From: CAZAGO01 sp964485045
GTDB taxonomy: Archaea; Nanobdellota; Nanobdellia; Pacearchaeales; GW2011-AR1
DNA: 19,109 nt
Direction: 5' to 3'
Assembly (NCBI GenBank): GCA_964485045.1
Contig: CAZAGO010000012.1
Coordinates: 1 to 19,109 of the forward strand
Under the pieces are notes generated by a model that saw only the letters and a list, made by a program, of their open reading frames with translations, was not told where the DNA came from and ran no database searches. This document shows positions 1-4,743 of this stretch, piece by piece; the stretch's first letter is position 1; the number at the start of each line of letters is the position of its first letter. Position numbers and translations under genes: made by a program.

Positions 1-2
1 TT

Positions 3-440
3 ATTGGATTTTTTGAAGTATTGATATGGCTTACTGCAATAAACCAGATATGGTCGAATCTCTCTAATGTTTGGCTTTATTTAGCATATGCTGGTGGATT
101 TGCAACAGGAAATTGGGTGGGTATATGGCTTGATGAAAAGATTTCTTTAGGGCACGCAATGGTAAGAATAATCATTAGAAAAAATTCCAAAAAATTAATC
201 AATGAATTAAAAAGAAATAATTACCAGATTACTATTCTAAACGGGCAAAGCGGAAATGAAGAAACAGATGTAAAGGTCATTCTTTCAGTTATAAAAAGAA
301 AAGAACTAAAAAAAATATTTGAAATAATCAAAAGAATTAATCCGAAGGCATTTTATACAGTTGAAGATATAAGAAGCACTAGAAAAAACGAATTTCTGAT
401 CATAGGGCAAAAAAACAGTATTGGTAAGAAATTTAAATAA
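3..440 (+). CDS. UPF0316/DUF5698-type membrane protein with DUF2179 domain, 5' truncated by window edge
   Basis: The frame is open from the first bases, so the N-terminus lies outside the window; a TTG at 21 is only an internal codon. The visible start reads IGFFEVLIWLTAINQIWSNL, followed by a small-residue helix (AYAGGFATGNWVGIWLDEKI), which is the pattern of the UPF0316 membrane domain. About 80 soluble residues follow (from VRIIIRKNSKKL to the end) and look like a DUF2179 domain, with alternating strands and helices and a central TDVKVILSVIKRKELKKI segment. The biochemical role of this family is not established. The protein is probably in the cytoplasmic membrane with the DUF2179 part in the cytosol. 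It ends 20 bp before the antiporter gene on the same strand. I am fairly sure of the family and know nothing of the function. Confidence 0.75.
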   Translation: MGFFEVLIWLTAINQIWSNLSNVWLYLAYAGGFATGNWVGIWLDEKISLGHAMVRIIIRKNSKKLINELKRNNYQITILNGQSGNEETDVKVILSVIKRKELKKIFEIIKRINPKAFYTVEDIRSTRKNEFLIIGQKNSIGKKFK

Positions 441-466
441 AGAAAACTAAAGAATCAAAGGTGAAA

Positions 467-1420
467 ATGATAATCTTAAATTTAGTATTGTTTGTAGTGT
501 TTTTATTTATATTAATTAAATGTGCGAGCTATGCTATTAAATATTCTTCAAGACTTGCAAAAGTTTTAAAGCTTCCGGAATTTGTTGTAAGTTTTTTAAT
601 TATAGCTCTGATTTCAGCTCTTCCTGAAACAGCGATATCTGTTATGTCTGCTATCGAAGGAACACCCGAATTAGGTTTAGGAACTTTATTGGGTTCAAAT
701 GTAGCAGATTTAACTTTAGTTTTTGGAATAGTTACATTATTCTCATCAAGAGGAATAAAAGTTAAAAGTAAAATACTAAGCAATAATTTTTATTATCTTA
801 TTTTATTATTATTTCCATTGATATTAGGATTTGATGGGAAATTTTCCAGAATAGATGGGTTGATATTAGTTTTATTGGGTTTATTATTTTTTATTAAAAT
901 ATACGTGGACAGTCATAAATTTCATAAAAAATTCAACCATACAAAAAAAGAACCATTTTTTAAAAATTTAACATTTTTGATTATAAGTCTTGCTATTCTT
1001 TTAATAAGCTCATATCTTACGGTTAAATTTGCAACTAATTTTGCATATGAAGTAAAACTCCCAGCAATGTTGATTGGACTGACAATTATAGCTTTGGGAG
1101 CTTGCCTTCCTGAATTAATTTTTTCAATTAAGGCAGTAAAAATAAATCGTGATGGCTTGGCAATAGGGGATATACTCGGTAATGTCATTACTGATGCTAC
1201 AATAATCTTAGGTCTAGTTGCATTAATCTCTCCATTTAGCTATAATCCTTATAACCTCTATGTAACTGGAACTGCAATGTTTGTGGCAGGGATTCTTGTC
1301 ACTTTATTTATGAAAACTGACAAAACCATAAATAAGAAGGAAGGGATTTTCTTAATATTATTTTATATTCTTTTTGTTTTTGTAGAATTTTTCATAAATC
1401 ATGTATTGGGCTTAAAATAA
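467..1420 (+). CDS. Ca2+/cation antiporter, CaCA family (YrbG/NCX-like)
   Basis: This is an integral membrane exchanger that probably expels Ca2+ in exchange for Na+ or H+. Both alpha repeats of the family are visible. Alpha-1 has ALPETAISVMSAIEG, then LGTLLGSNVADLTLVFG. Alpha-2 has ALGACLPELIFSIKAVK, then IGDILGNVITDATIILG. Each supplies the acidic residue in the PE motif and the GS/GN-N segment that bind the ion. About ten hydrophobic helices fill the rest, with a basic loop (KFHKKFNHTKKE) between the halves, as expected for an internal duplication. I prefer the ATG at 467 because GGTGA at 460-464 then acts as a Shine-Dalgarno site; a GTG at 461 in the same frame is the alternative. The length (about 317 aa) is normal. 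Ion specificity cannot be read from sequence. Confidence 0.85.
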   Translation: MIILNLVLFVVFLFILIKCASYAIKYSSRLAKVLKLPEFVVSFLIIALISALPETAISVMSAIEGTPELGLGTLLGSNVADLTLVFGIVTLFSSRGIKVKSKILSNNFYYLILLLFPLILGFDGKFSRIDGLILVLLGLLFFIKIYVDSHKFHKKFNHTKKEPFFKNLTFLIISLAILLISSYLTVKFATNFAYEVKLPAMLIGLTIIALGACLPELIFSIKAVKINRDGLAIGDILGNVITDATIILGLVALISPFSYNPYNLYVTGTAMFVAGILVTLFMKTDKTINKKEGIFLILFYILFVFVEFFINHVLGLK

Positions 1421-1424
1421 AAAA

Positions 1425-1441
1425 TAGGTTTTTAAAACCTA
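1425..1441. terminator. Short inverted repeat after the antiporter gene
   Basis: TAGGTTTT and AAAACCTA face each other around one T just 4 bp after the antiporter stop. A hairpin of 6-7 bp could form in the transcript, but there is no clean T-run behind it. It may end transcription or simply be AT-rich spacer. Confidence 0.3.
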
Positions 1442-1495
1442 AGAACTATAAATTAATATAAAAATTTTATCAAATCGGTTCATAAAAGGTGAAAT

Positions 1496-2236
1496 ATGTC
1501 AAGAGGCGCTGGAATAAAAAAAGTTGAAGAATTTCCTAAAAGGTTGAAAGTGTTTTTATGGGTAATTATAATACTAATAATTATAGGGACGTTTGGATTT
1601 AGGGTTATTTCTGAAGAAACATTAAAATCTTCTTTTTATAGGACTGCCAAAACCCTTGCATTCATGTTCAATGATGACAGCACCATATATGAAAGGTTCA
1701 TGGAAATATTTTTAGCAATAGTGGGAGTTTTTCTTGTCTGGTGGGTTTTATGGAGTTTTGCAGATATGACCTTGGATGGAAATCTAAGAAAATATTTAAA
1801 AATGAGGTTTTATTCATTTAAGATAAGACAAATGAAAAATCATAGTATAATCATTGGGGGTGGAAGAGTAGGTGAAGAAATCGCTAGAGTTCTATCTCAA
1901 AAGAAAAAGCCATTCTTAATTATAGAATCAGATTCGAAAGTCGTTGCATCTTTGAAGAAAAAGAAATATACAATAATTGAAGGTGATGCTCTAAATGAAG
2001 ATATTTTAAAAAAATCAAATATTGAAAAAGCATCAAAAATTATAATTTCTCTTCCCAAAACTGAAACTAATATTCTTTTAACATTAACTGCAAAGGAACT
2101 CAATTCAAAAATAGAGGTTCATTCAAGATGCGAAAATTCTTCTCTAGTATCAAAACTTAAGCGTGCTGGAGCAAAAGTAGTTACTATTCCAGAAATTGTA
2201 GCTGCAGACAAAATAGCAAAAGATTTGGGAATTTAA
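1496..2236 (+). CDS. Two-TM RCK protein: TrkA-N NAD-binding domain behind a degenerate K+ channel pore
   Basis: TM1 lies at residues 18-36 and TM2 at 67-89. A linker leads to a Rossmann RCK/TrkA-N domain starting HSIIIGGGRVGEEIARVL (116-133), with an acidic strand end (LIIESD), GDALNEDIL, and a final strand (AGAKVVTIPEIVAADKIA). This is the topology of MthK-type channels, but the selectivity filter (T-x-G-Y-G-D) is missing. The residues in its place are roughly LAFMFND (54-60), so K+ conduction of the usual kind is doubtful. The ATG has GGTGA at 1488-1492, spaced 3 nt. No RCK-C domain follows within the frame. Right after the stop another frame encodes a small TM segment (2233-2424), so the end of this gene deserves checking for a frameshift. 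It may be a regulatory subunit or a channel with another selectivity. Confidence 0.7.
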   Translation: MSRGAGIKKVEEFPKRLKVFLWVIIILIIIGTFGFRVISEETLKSSFYRTAKTLAFMFNDDSTIYERFMEIFLAIVGVFLVWWVLWSFADMTLDGNLRKYLKMRFYSFKIRQMKNHSIIIGGGRVGEEIARVLSQKKKPFLIIESDSKVVASLKKKKYTIIEGDALNEDILKKSNIEKASKIIISLPKTETNILLTLTAKELNSKIEVHSRCENSSLVSKLKRAGAKVVTIPEIVAADKIAKDLGI

Positions 2237-2424
2237 AAAAACCAACCGATTATGGCGGACCCTCTGCTGGAACAAATGTTTATGATGATGAAGAGGACTC
2301 TGTAGTTTATTCTATAAGTAAAAAAGAGCTAACAAAACAATTAGTAATTGTTATCTTATTTTTTATAATTTTTATCTCACTAATAATTATTTTAGTTTAT
2401 TTGATAAGAAAGGTGTTAAAATGA
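2233..2424 (+). CDS. Small acidic single-TM ORF without a standard start codon (possible frameshifted tail or non-AUG gene)
   Basis: In the frame where CCA lies at 2242, an open stretch runs to a TGA at 2422-2424. It has a soluble acidic segment (DYGGPSAGTNVYDDEED), then KKELTKQ, then one long hydrophobic helix (LVIVILFFIIFISLIIILVYL) and a basic end (IRKVLK). This inside/outside arrangement looks like a real membrane protein, not random translation. Its stop overlaps the next ATG as ATGA (2421-2424), the usual sign of translational coupling. The frame has no ATG, GTG or TTG after the upstream stop; the upstream gene's TAA at 2234 sits inside the run TTTAAAAAAA. Either a -1 shift joins it to the RCK gene, or a start was lost or is non-AUG, or the assembly has an indel. 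The start given is only the first codon that looks plausible. Confidence 0.5.
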   Translation, partial: LKKPTDYGGPSAGTNVYDDEEDSVVYSISKKELTKQLVIVILFFIIFISLIIILVYLIRKVLK

Positions 2425-2612
2425 ATGCAGAAGAAACAATCAAGGCAGGGCATAAAAAAACTATAATTCGCATAAATGTTGATGAACTAATAAAGGACAA
2501 GCTTAGAAGTTTAAAGAAAGATTTCAACACCTCAGGAACTTATCGCAGAACAGAAGAGGAGATAGAGTTTGAGATTAATGGGCATATAAGCAAGGAGTTT
2601 AATTCCAATTAA
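2421..2612 (+). CDS. Hypothetical small charged protein, 63 aa
   Basis: I do not recognise this one. It has a strand-like segment (KKTIIRINVDELI), a basic helix (KDKLRSLKKDF), then TYRRTEEEIEFEINGHISKEF. It is soluble, with no cysteines and no membrane segment. The ATG overlaps the stop of the preceding small TM ORF (ATGA), and GGTG lies at 2412-2415, 5 nt away, so translation from here is well supported. It sits in a run of short genes on the same strand that ends with the acidic micro-ORF. Confidence 0.55.
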   Translation: MNAEETIKAGHKKTIIRINVDELIKDKLRSLKKDFNTSGTYRRTEEEIEFEINGHISKEFNSN

Positions 2613-2620
2613 TAATCAAA

Positions 2621-2628
2621 AGGAGGTG
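2621..2628 (+). promoter_or_regulatory. Near-perfect Shine-Dalgarno site AGGAGGTG
   Basis: AGGAGGTG is complementary to the conserved pyrimidine-rich 3' end of archaeal 16S rRNA and stands 4 nt before the ATG at 2633. It is the longest such match I see in the window and is what makes the tiny ORF behind it credible. Confidence 0.7.
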
Positions 2629-2632
2629 CAAA

Positions 2633-2707
2633 ATGGCTAAAAAAGACAAACAAGAAGAACAAGAAGAGCTTGAAGAAGCAGAAGAATCTGAAGAAGACGA
2701 AGAGTGA
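2633..2707 (+). CDS. Acidic micro-protein, 24 aa
   Basis: The ATG at 2633 opens 24 codons ending in TGA. The peptide begins MAKKDKQEEQ and then continues almost wholly as Glu/Asp with single Leu, Ala and Ser. It would be strongly negative, with a short basic N-terminus. I recognise no family. Support comes from the near-perfect Shine-Dalgarno site at 2621-2628, the 20-bp spacing to the preceding gene, and a T-rich terminator right after the stop. It may be a short acidic peptide, or the truncated start of a longer acidic protein. Confidence 0.5.
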   Translation: MAKKDKQEEQEELEEAEESEEDEE

Positions 2708-2735
2708 TTAAAGTATCGCTTAATTTTTTGTTTTT
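2706..2735 (+). terminator. T-rich terminator with weak hairpin
   Basis: ATTAA (2707-2711) can pair with TTAAT (2720-2724), followed by T6-G-T7. Long T-runs after a stop codon are the usual archaeal termination signal. It lies between two convergent genes. Confidence 0.5.
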
Positions 2736-2990
2736 TTATTTATATTTTAGAACTTGCTTGCCTAACTCGGTAATAGAATAAACTCTCCAAGAACTTTTAT
2801 TCGGAGTTATGCATTCAACTAGTTTATACTTTTCAAGTTGGAAAAGAGTTTTTGAGACATTTGGTGCCTTGTATTTTGTCTTTTTGGCAATCTCAAATGG
2901 TCTAAGGGGTTTCTTTCTCAAAGTTTTTAAAACCTCTTCCCTCCTTTTACTTGAAAGGATAAATCCGTATAATTCCTGTATCCTTTCCAT
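2736..2990 (-). CDS. Winged-helix transcriptional regulator (ArsR/MarR-like), 84 aa
   Basis: This is a single winged-helix DNA-binding domain with little else. A helix with FILSSKRREEVLKTLRKKPLRP is followed by the helix-turn-helix (PFEIAKKTKYKAPNVSKTLFQLEKYKLVE) and a wing strand pair ending WRVYSITELGKQVLKY. The pattern is that of the small archaeal ArsR-like regulators. No ligand domain or metal-binding cysteine cluster is present. The gene is divergent from the hypothetical gene at 3105. A TATA box at 3011-3020 is centred 25 nt before the ATG, so the mRNA is probably leaderless. Targets are unknown; autoregulation or control of the divergent gene is a reasonable inference. Confidence 0.75.
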   Translation of the reverse strand: MERIQELYGFILSSKRREEVLKTLRKKPLRPFEIAKKTKYKAPNVSKTLFQLEKYKLVECITPNKSSWRVYSITELGKQVLKYK

Positions 2991-3010
2991 ATTATATAGG
3001 ACAATAAAGT

Positions 3011-3020
3011 TTTTATAAAA
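3011..3020 (-). promoter_or_regulatory. TATA box of the winged-helix regulator
   Basis: TTTTATAAAA is self-complementary and centred about 25 nt upstream of the ATG at 2990 on the minus strand, which predicts a leaderless mRNA. Being palindromic it could also drive the plus strand toward the gene at 3105. Confidence 0.5.
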
Positions 3021-3104
3021 CAGGGAATACGAAAAGGATATGGAAATAATAATGGGTTATGGAAAAATTAATATAATAGGGGAACTTGTATATAGAAGAT
3101 AAAA

Positions 3105-3398
3105 ATGGTGAAAATACCTTCATTAAAAGAGTTAAAAAGCATTATTAAAGAAGAAGCTCCTAATGTGGGCGTCAAGGATTACTCTAGAAACATCATCAAT
3201 ACGGCTTTAATTTTGATTGCTGACAAGTATGGGCAAGAAGAAGCAGAGAATACAATAGAAGAATTTAACCTCGATGAATTTGAAGATTGGATTGATTTCT
3301 TTAACAAACCAGAAATAGAAGATATTAGAAAAATGTATAAAGGAAAACCAGAGTTTCATGTTAAAGTTCTAAAAGACTTCAGAAATATGAACCACTAA
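3105..3398 (+). CDS. Hypothetical acidic soluble protein, 97 aa
   Basis: I do not recognise this protein. It looks mainly helical: SLKELKSIIKEEA, YSRNIINTALILIADKYG, EEAENTIEEFNLDEFEDWIDFF, then EIEDIRKMYKGKPEFHVKVLKDF. It is acidic, with no cysteines and no membrane helix. The start reads ATGGTGAAA with no Shine-Dalgarno site before it; an AT-rich TATA-like stretch (AATATAATA) lies about 30 nt upstream, so a leaderless or very short leader mRNA is likely. The gene stands alone between the divergent regulator and the candidate ncRNA. Confidence 0.6.
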   Translation: MVKIPSLKELKSIIKEEAPNVGVKDYSRNIINTALILIADKYGQEEAENTIEEFNLDEFEDWIDFFNKPEIEDIRKMYKGKPEFHVKVLKDFRNMNH

Positions 3399-3423
3399 GA
3401 CGTGATCAATATTTCTCCGATAA

Positions 3424-3639
3424 TTTTATAAAATAGAGGTTCCTAATAAATGCAGATTAAAAATGGTGATTAGATCAGAAAATTCAATTTTATATTCGAG
3501 AAATACATATAACGAGAGTTTTAAGGTGTGTTAGGTGTCCCAATAGCGATACTATAGCCGAGCGGAGATTATTATTGATTACCATGAATAATTAATTAAA
3601 ATAGCAGTTAAAAGCTTTTGCTTAAGCAAAAGCTTTTTT
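3424..3639 (+). ncRNA. Candidate ncRNA with its own promoter and terminator (copy 1 of a two-copy family)
   Basis: The 289-bp stretch 3399-3687 holds no convincing gene. It contains a TATA box at 3424-3434, predicting a start near 3454. A closing stem joins 3463-3472 (ATGGTGATTA) to 3576-3585 (TGATTACCAT): ten pairs, two of them G-U. A G+C-rich core lies at 3525-3567 (23 of 43 by hand count) in otherwise AT-rich DNA, and a 28-bp palindrome with a T-run ends it at 3610-3639. The core 3497-3540 aligns with 10541-10583 at 30 of 44 positions with a single one-base gap, which argues against a conserved reading frame. A 23-codon ORF from ATG 3463 is possible but weak. I recognise no RNA family. Confidence 0.45.
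3610..3639. terminator. 28-bp perfect palindrome with T-run
   Basis: Positions 3610-3637 are a perfect palindrome (arms AAAAGCTTTTGCTT and AAGCAAAAGCTTTT), and the T-run continues to 3639. It can act as a hairpin terminator on either strand. It would end the candidate ncRNA on the plus strand and, read the other way, lies about 50 bp past the Lrp-type gene's stop. Confidence 0.55.
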
Positions 3640-3687
3640 GAATCTAAAGAGGCATACAAAAATCCAAAAAAAGAGCAGAAATAAGAC

Positions 3688-4206
3688 TCACTTAGAATAA
3701 ATCACTTTCTCATTTATCTTCTGTATAGCAGGAGAAGCTAAATCGTATGCTTTTGACATCCCATCAACTGAAGAAAGAAAAACCTCAACATTTTCTACAT
3801 TATCTTTCCATCCATATTTTAATTTTCTGATAAATCTTTCATAATCTTTTATGTCTTCATGTATGGAGATAATCAGGTCTGTCTTGCTACCCATACCCTC
3901 CCCTTTGACGAATAATATCACTTCTGGTAGAGACTTAATAAATTTAATAATGTTTTCAAGCTCGGTAGTTTTTGAATAATCTTTCCACCTATAAAGTATT
4001 ACTGCTTGAAGATGAAGATTTAATTTTTCAAAATCAATAATAGGCATATATCTTTTTATTATCCCTTCTTTTTCAAGTCTCTCCCTAATCTTGAAGATAG
4101 TTGGTCTTGAGGTCTTAAGCCTTCTTGCTATTTCTTGGTCAGAGGTTTTACAATCTTTTAGTAATTCAGTTAATACTTGTTTCTCCCTTGAAGTTAGATT
4201 TGCCAT
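3688..4206 (-). CDS. Lrp/AsnC-family transcriptional regulator, 172 aa
   Basis: The N-terminal helix-turn-helix occupies residues 1-60 (LTSREKQVLTELLKDCKTSDQEIARRLKTSRPTIFKIRERLEKEGIIKRY), the classic Lrp pattern ending in the linker strand MPIIDF. The C-terminal half (LHLQAVILYRW..., VILFVKGEGMGSKTDLIISIHED) fits an alpha/beta effector and oligomerisation domain of the RAM type, somewhat diverged. The gene is divergent from the chaperone operon and shares a 260-bp intergenic region that holds repeated ATCTAAT elements. It could therefore control itself and possibly the chaperones; this is inferred from position only. A TATA box at 4228-4236 is centred about 26 nt before the ATG, predicting a leaderless mRNA. 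Confidence 0.8.
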   Translation of the reverse strand: MANLTSREKQVLTELLKDCKTSDQEIARRLKTSRPTIFKIRERLEKEGIIKRYMPIIDFEKLNLHLQAVILYRWKDYSKTTELENIIKFIKSLPEVILFVKGEGMGSKTDLIISIHEDIKDYERFIRKLKYGWKDNVENVEVFLSSVDGMSKAYDLASPAIQKINEKVIYSK

Positions 4207-4210
4207 TATT

Positions 4211-4266
4211 ATTAGAGATACTTTATGTTTATAAAATTATCTAATATCTTTTAAAAAGTATCTAAT
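4211..4266. promoter_or_regulatory. Operator-like repeats in the Lrp-type regulator/groES intergenic region
   Basis: ATCTAAT occurs at 4239-4245 and 4260-4266, exactly 21 bp apart (two helical turns). An inverted near-copy (ATTAGAG) lies at 4211-4217. AGATACTTT (4216-4224) and AAAGTATCT (4255-4263) form a 9-bp inverted repeat flanking the regulator's TATA box. Phased repeats around a promoter fit an oligomeric Lrp-type protein. Binding is not shown. Confidence 0.4.
4228..4236 (-). promoter_or_regulatory. TATA box of the Lrp-type regulator gene
   Basis: TTTTATAAA on the minus strand is centred about 26 nt upstream of the ATG at 4206. It lies inside the repeat cluster at 4211-4266, a position where a bound regulator would block TBP. 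Confidence 0.5.
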
Positions 4267-4288
4267 TTAAACAAAATAGGGAAAAAAG

Positions 4289-4298
4289 ATATATAAAA
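4289..4298 (+). promoter_or_regulatory. TATA box of the groES-groEL-hsp20 operon
   Basis: ATATATAAAA followed by GG is the best TATA match upstream of groES. Using the spacing of about 25 nt seen elsewhere in the window, transcription would start near 4319 and leave a leader of about 148 nt before the groES ATG. Confidence 0.55.
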
Positions 4299-4329
4299 GG
4301 TAAAGTATTGTAAAAAATAAATAAAATTT

Positions 4330-4449
4330 AAGGAGGCAAAAAAAATAAAAAATCAATGTATAAGTTCAGCAAAGGATTTTCATTTGAGACTCCTTCGCTA
4401 TAAATGCCAAGGAACAGCTCAATGATTCCTTTGCTTTTTACATTGATTT
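4330..4449 (+). ncRNA. Structured 5' leader of groES: Shine-Dalgarno-like site plus 100-nt multi-stem hairpin
   Basis: AAGGAGG at 4330-4336 is followed by four nested stems. Stem 1: 4350-4360 with 4439-4449, 11 perfect pairs. Stem 2: 4368-4376 with 4427-4435, 9 perfect pairs. Stem 3: 4380-4388 with 4418-4425, 8 pairs with one bulged T. Stem 4: TCCTT 4391-4395 with AAGGA 4409-4413. Together they make one long hairpin between the Shine-Dalgarno-like site and the groES ATG (4467), which has no such site of its own nearby. A 15-codon ORF (ATG 4356 to TAA 4403, MYKFSKGFSFETPSL) lies in the 5' half. Possible roles are an RNA thermometer, a leader-peptide switch, or a separate small RNA. The structure was paired by hand; function is inferred. 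Confidence 0.5.
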
Positions 4450-4466
4450 AATCTCAATAAACCAAG

Positions 4467-4742
4467 ATGAAAATTAAACCATTAGGGGAAAGAGTATTAA
4501 TAAAAACTGAAAAAAATAAGGAAGAAAAAACAAAGTCAGGGATTTATTTGCCTAAATCAGAAGAGGATAAGAAGCAGGGAATTATAGAAGAAGTAGGGGT
4601 AAGTAAAGATGGCAAAGGTTTACCAATAAATAAAGGAGACAAAGTTTTATATTCGGGTTATAGTCATGAGGAAATTGAAATTGATAATGAGAAATATGTT
4701 ATAGTTGAATTTAAAGATATAATCGCTAAATTGGAGGATTAA
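4467..4742 (+). CDS. groES: GroES, group I co-chaperonin
   Basis: This is the 10-kDa heptameric lid of GroEL. It starts MKIKPLGERVLIK, carries a mobile loop (NKEEKTKSGIYLP) that would contact GroEL, then GIIEEVG and KGDKVLYSGYSHEEIEIDNEKYVIVEFKDIIAKLE, the usual family order. The length of 91 aa is normal. It is bacterial in type; group I chaperonins are found in some archaea, mainly by gene transfer, beside or instead of thermosomes. The gene is first in the operon, 1 nt before groEL, behind the structured leader. No Shine-Dalgarno site stands within 15 nt of the ATG. Confidence 0.95.
   Translation: MKIKPLGERVLIKTEKNKEEKTKSGIYLPKSEEDKKQGIIEEVGVSKDGKGLPINKGDKVLYSGYSHEEIEIDNEKYVIVEFKDIIAKLED
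4733..4737 (+). promoter_or_regulatory. Shine-Dalgarno site of groEL
   Basis: GGAGG inside the last codons of groES stands 6 nt before the groEL ATG at 4744. The contrast with groES, whose only such site is about 130 nt away, supports special handling of the groES start. Confidence 0.55.
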
Positions 4743-4743
4743 A

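Noticed and set aside
3463..3534. 23-codon ORF in the intergenic region after the 97-aa gene
   Set aside because: It has no Shine-Dalgarno site, and the similar element at 10541 differs by a one-base gap, so it is unlikely to be coding.
3551..3571. tRNA-like D-arm sequence (TAGCCGAGCGG)
   Set aside because: No T-arm GGTTCRA, no acceptor stem and no anticodon arm could be placed around it.
4350..4449. Miniature transposon with 11-bp terminal inverted repeats
   Set aside because: The inner stems also pair, no target-site duplication flanks it and no second copy is in the window, so an RNA hairpin fits better.
4207..4466. CIRCE/HrcA operator before groES
   Set aside because: I searched for the TTAGCACTC/GAGTGCTAA pair and found neither arm.
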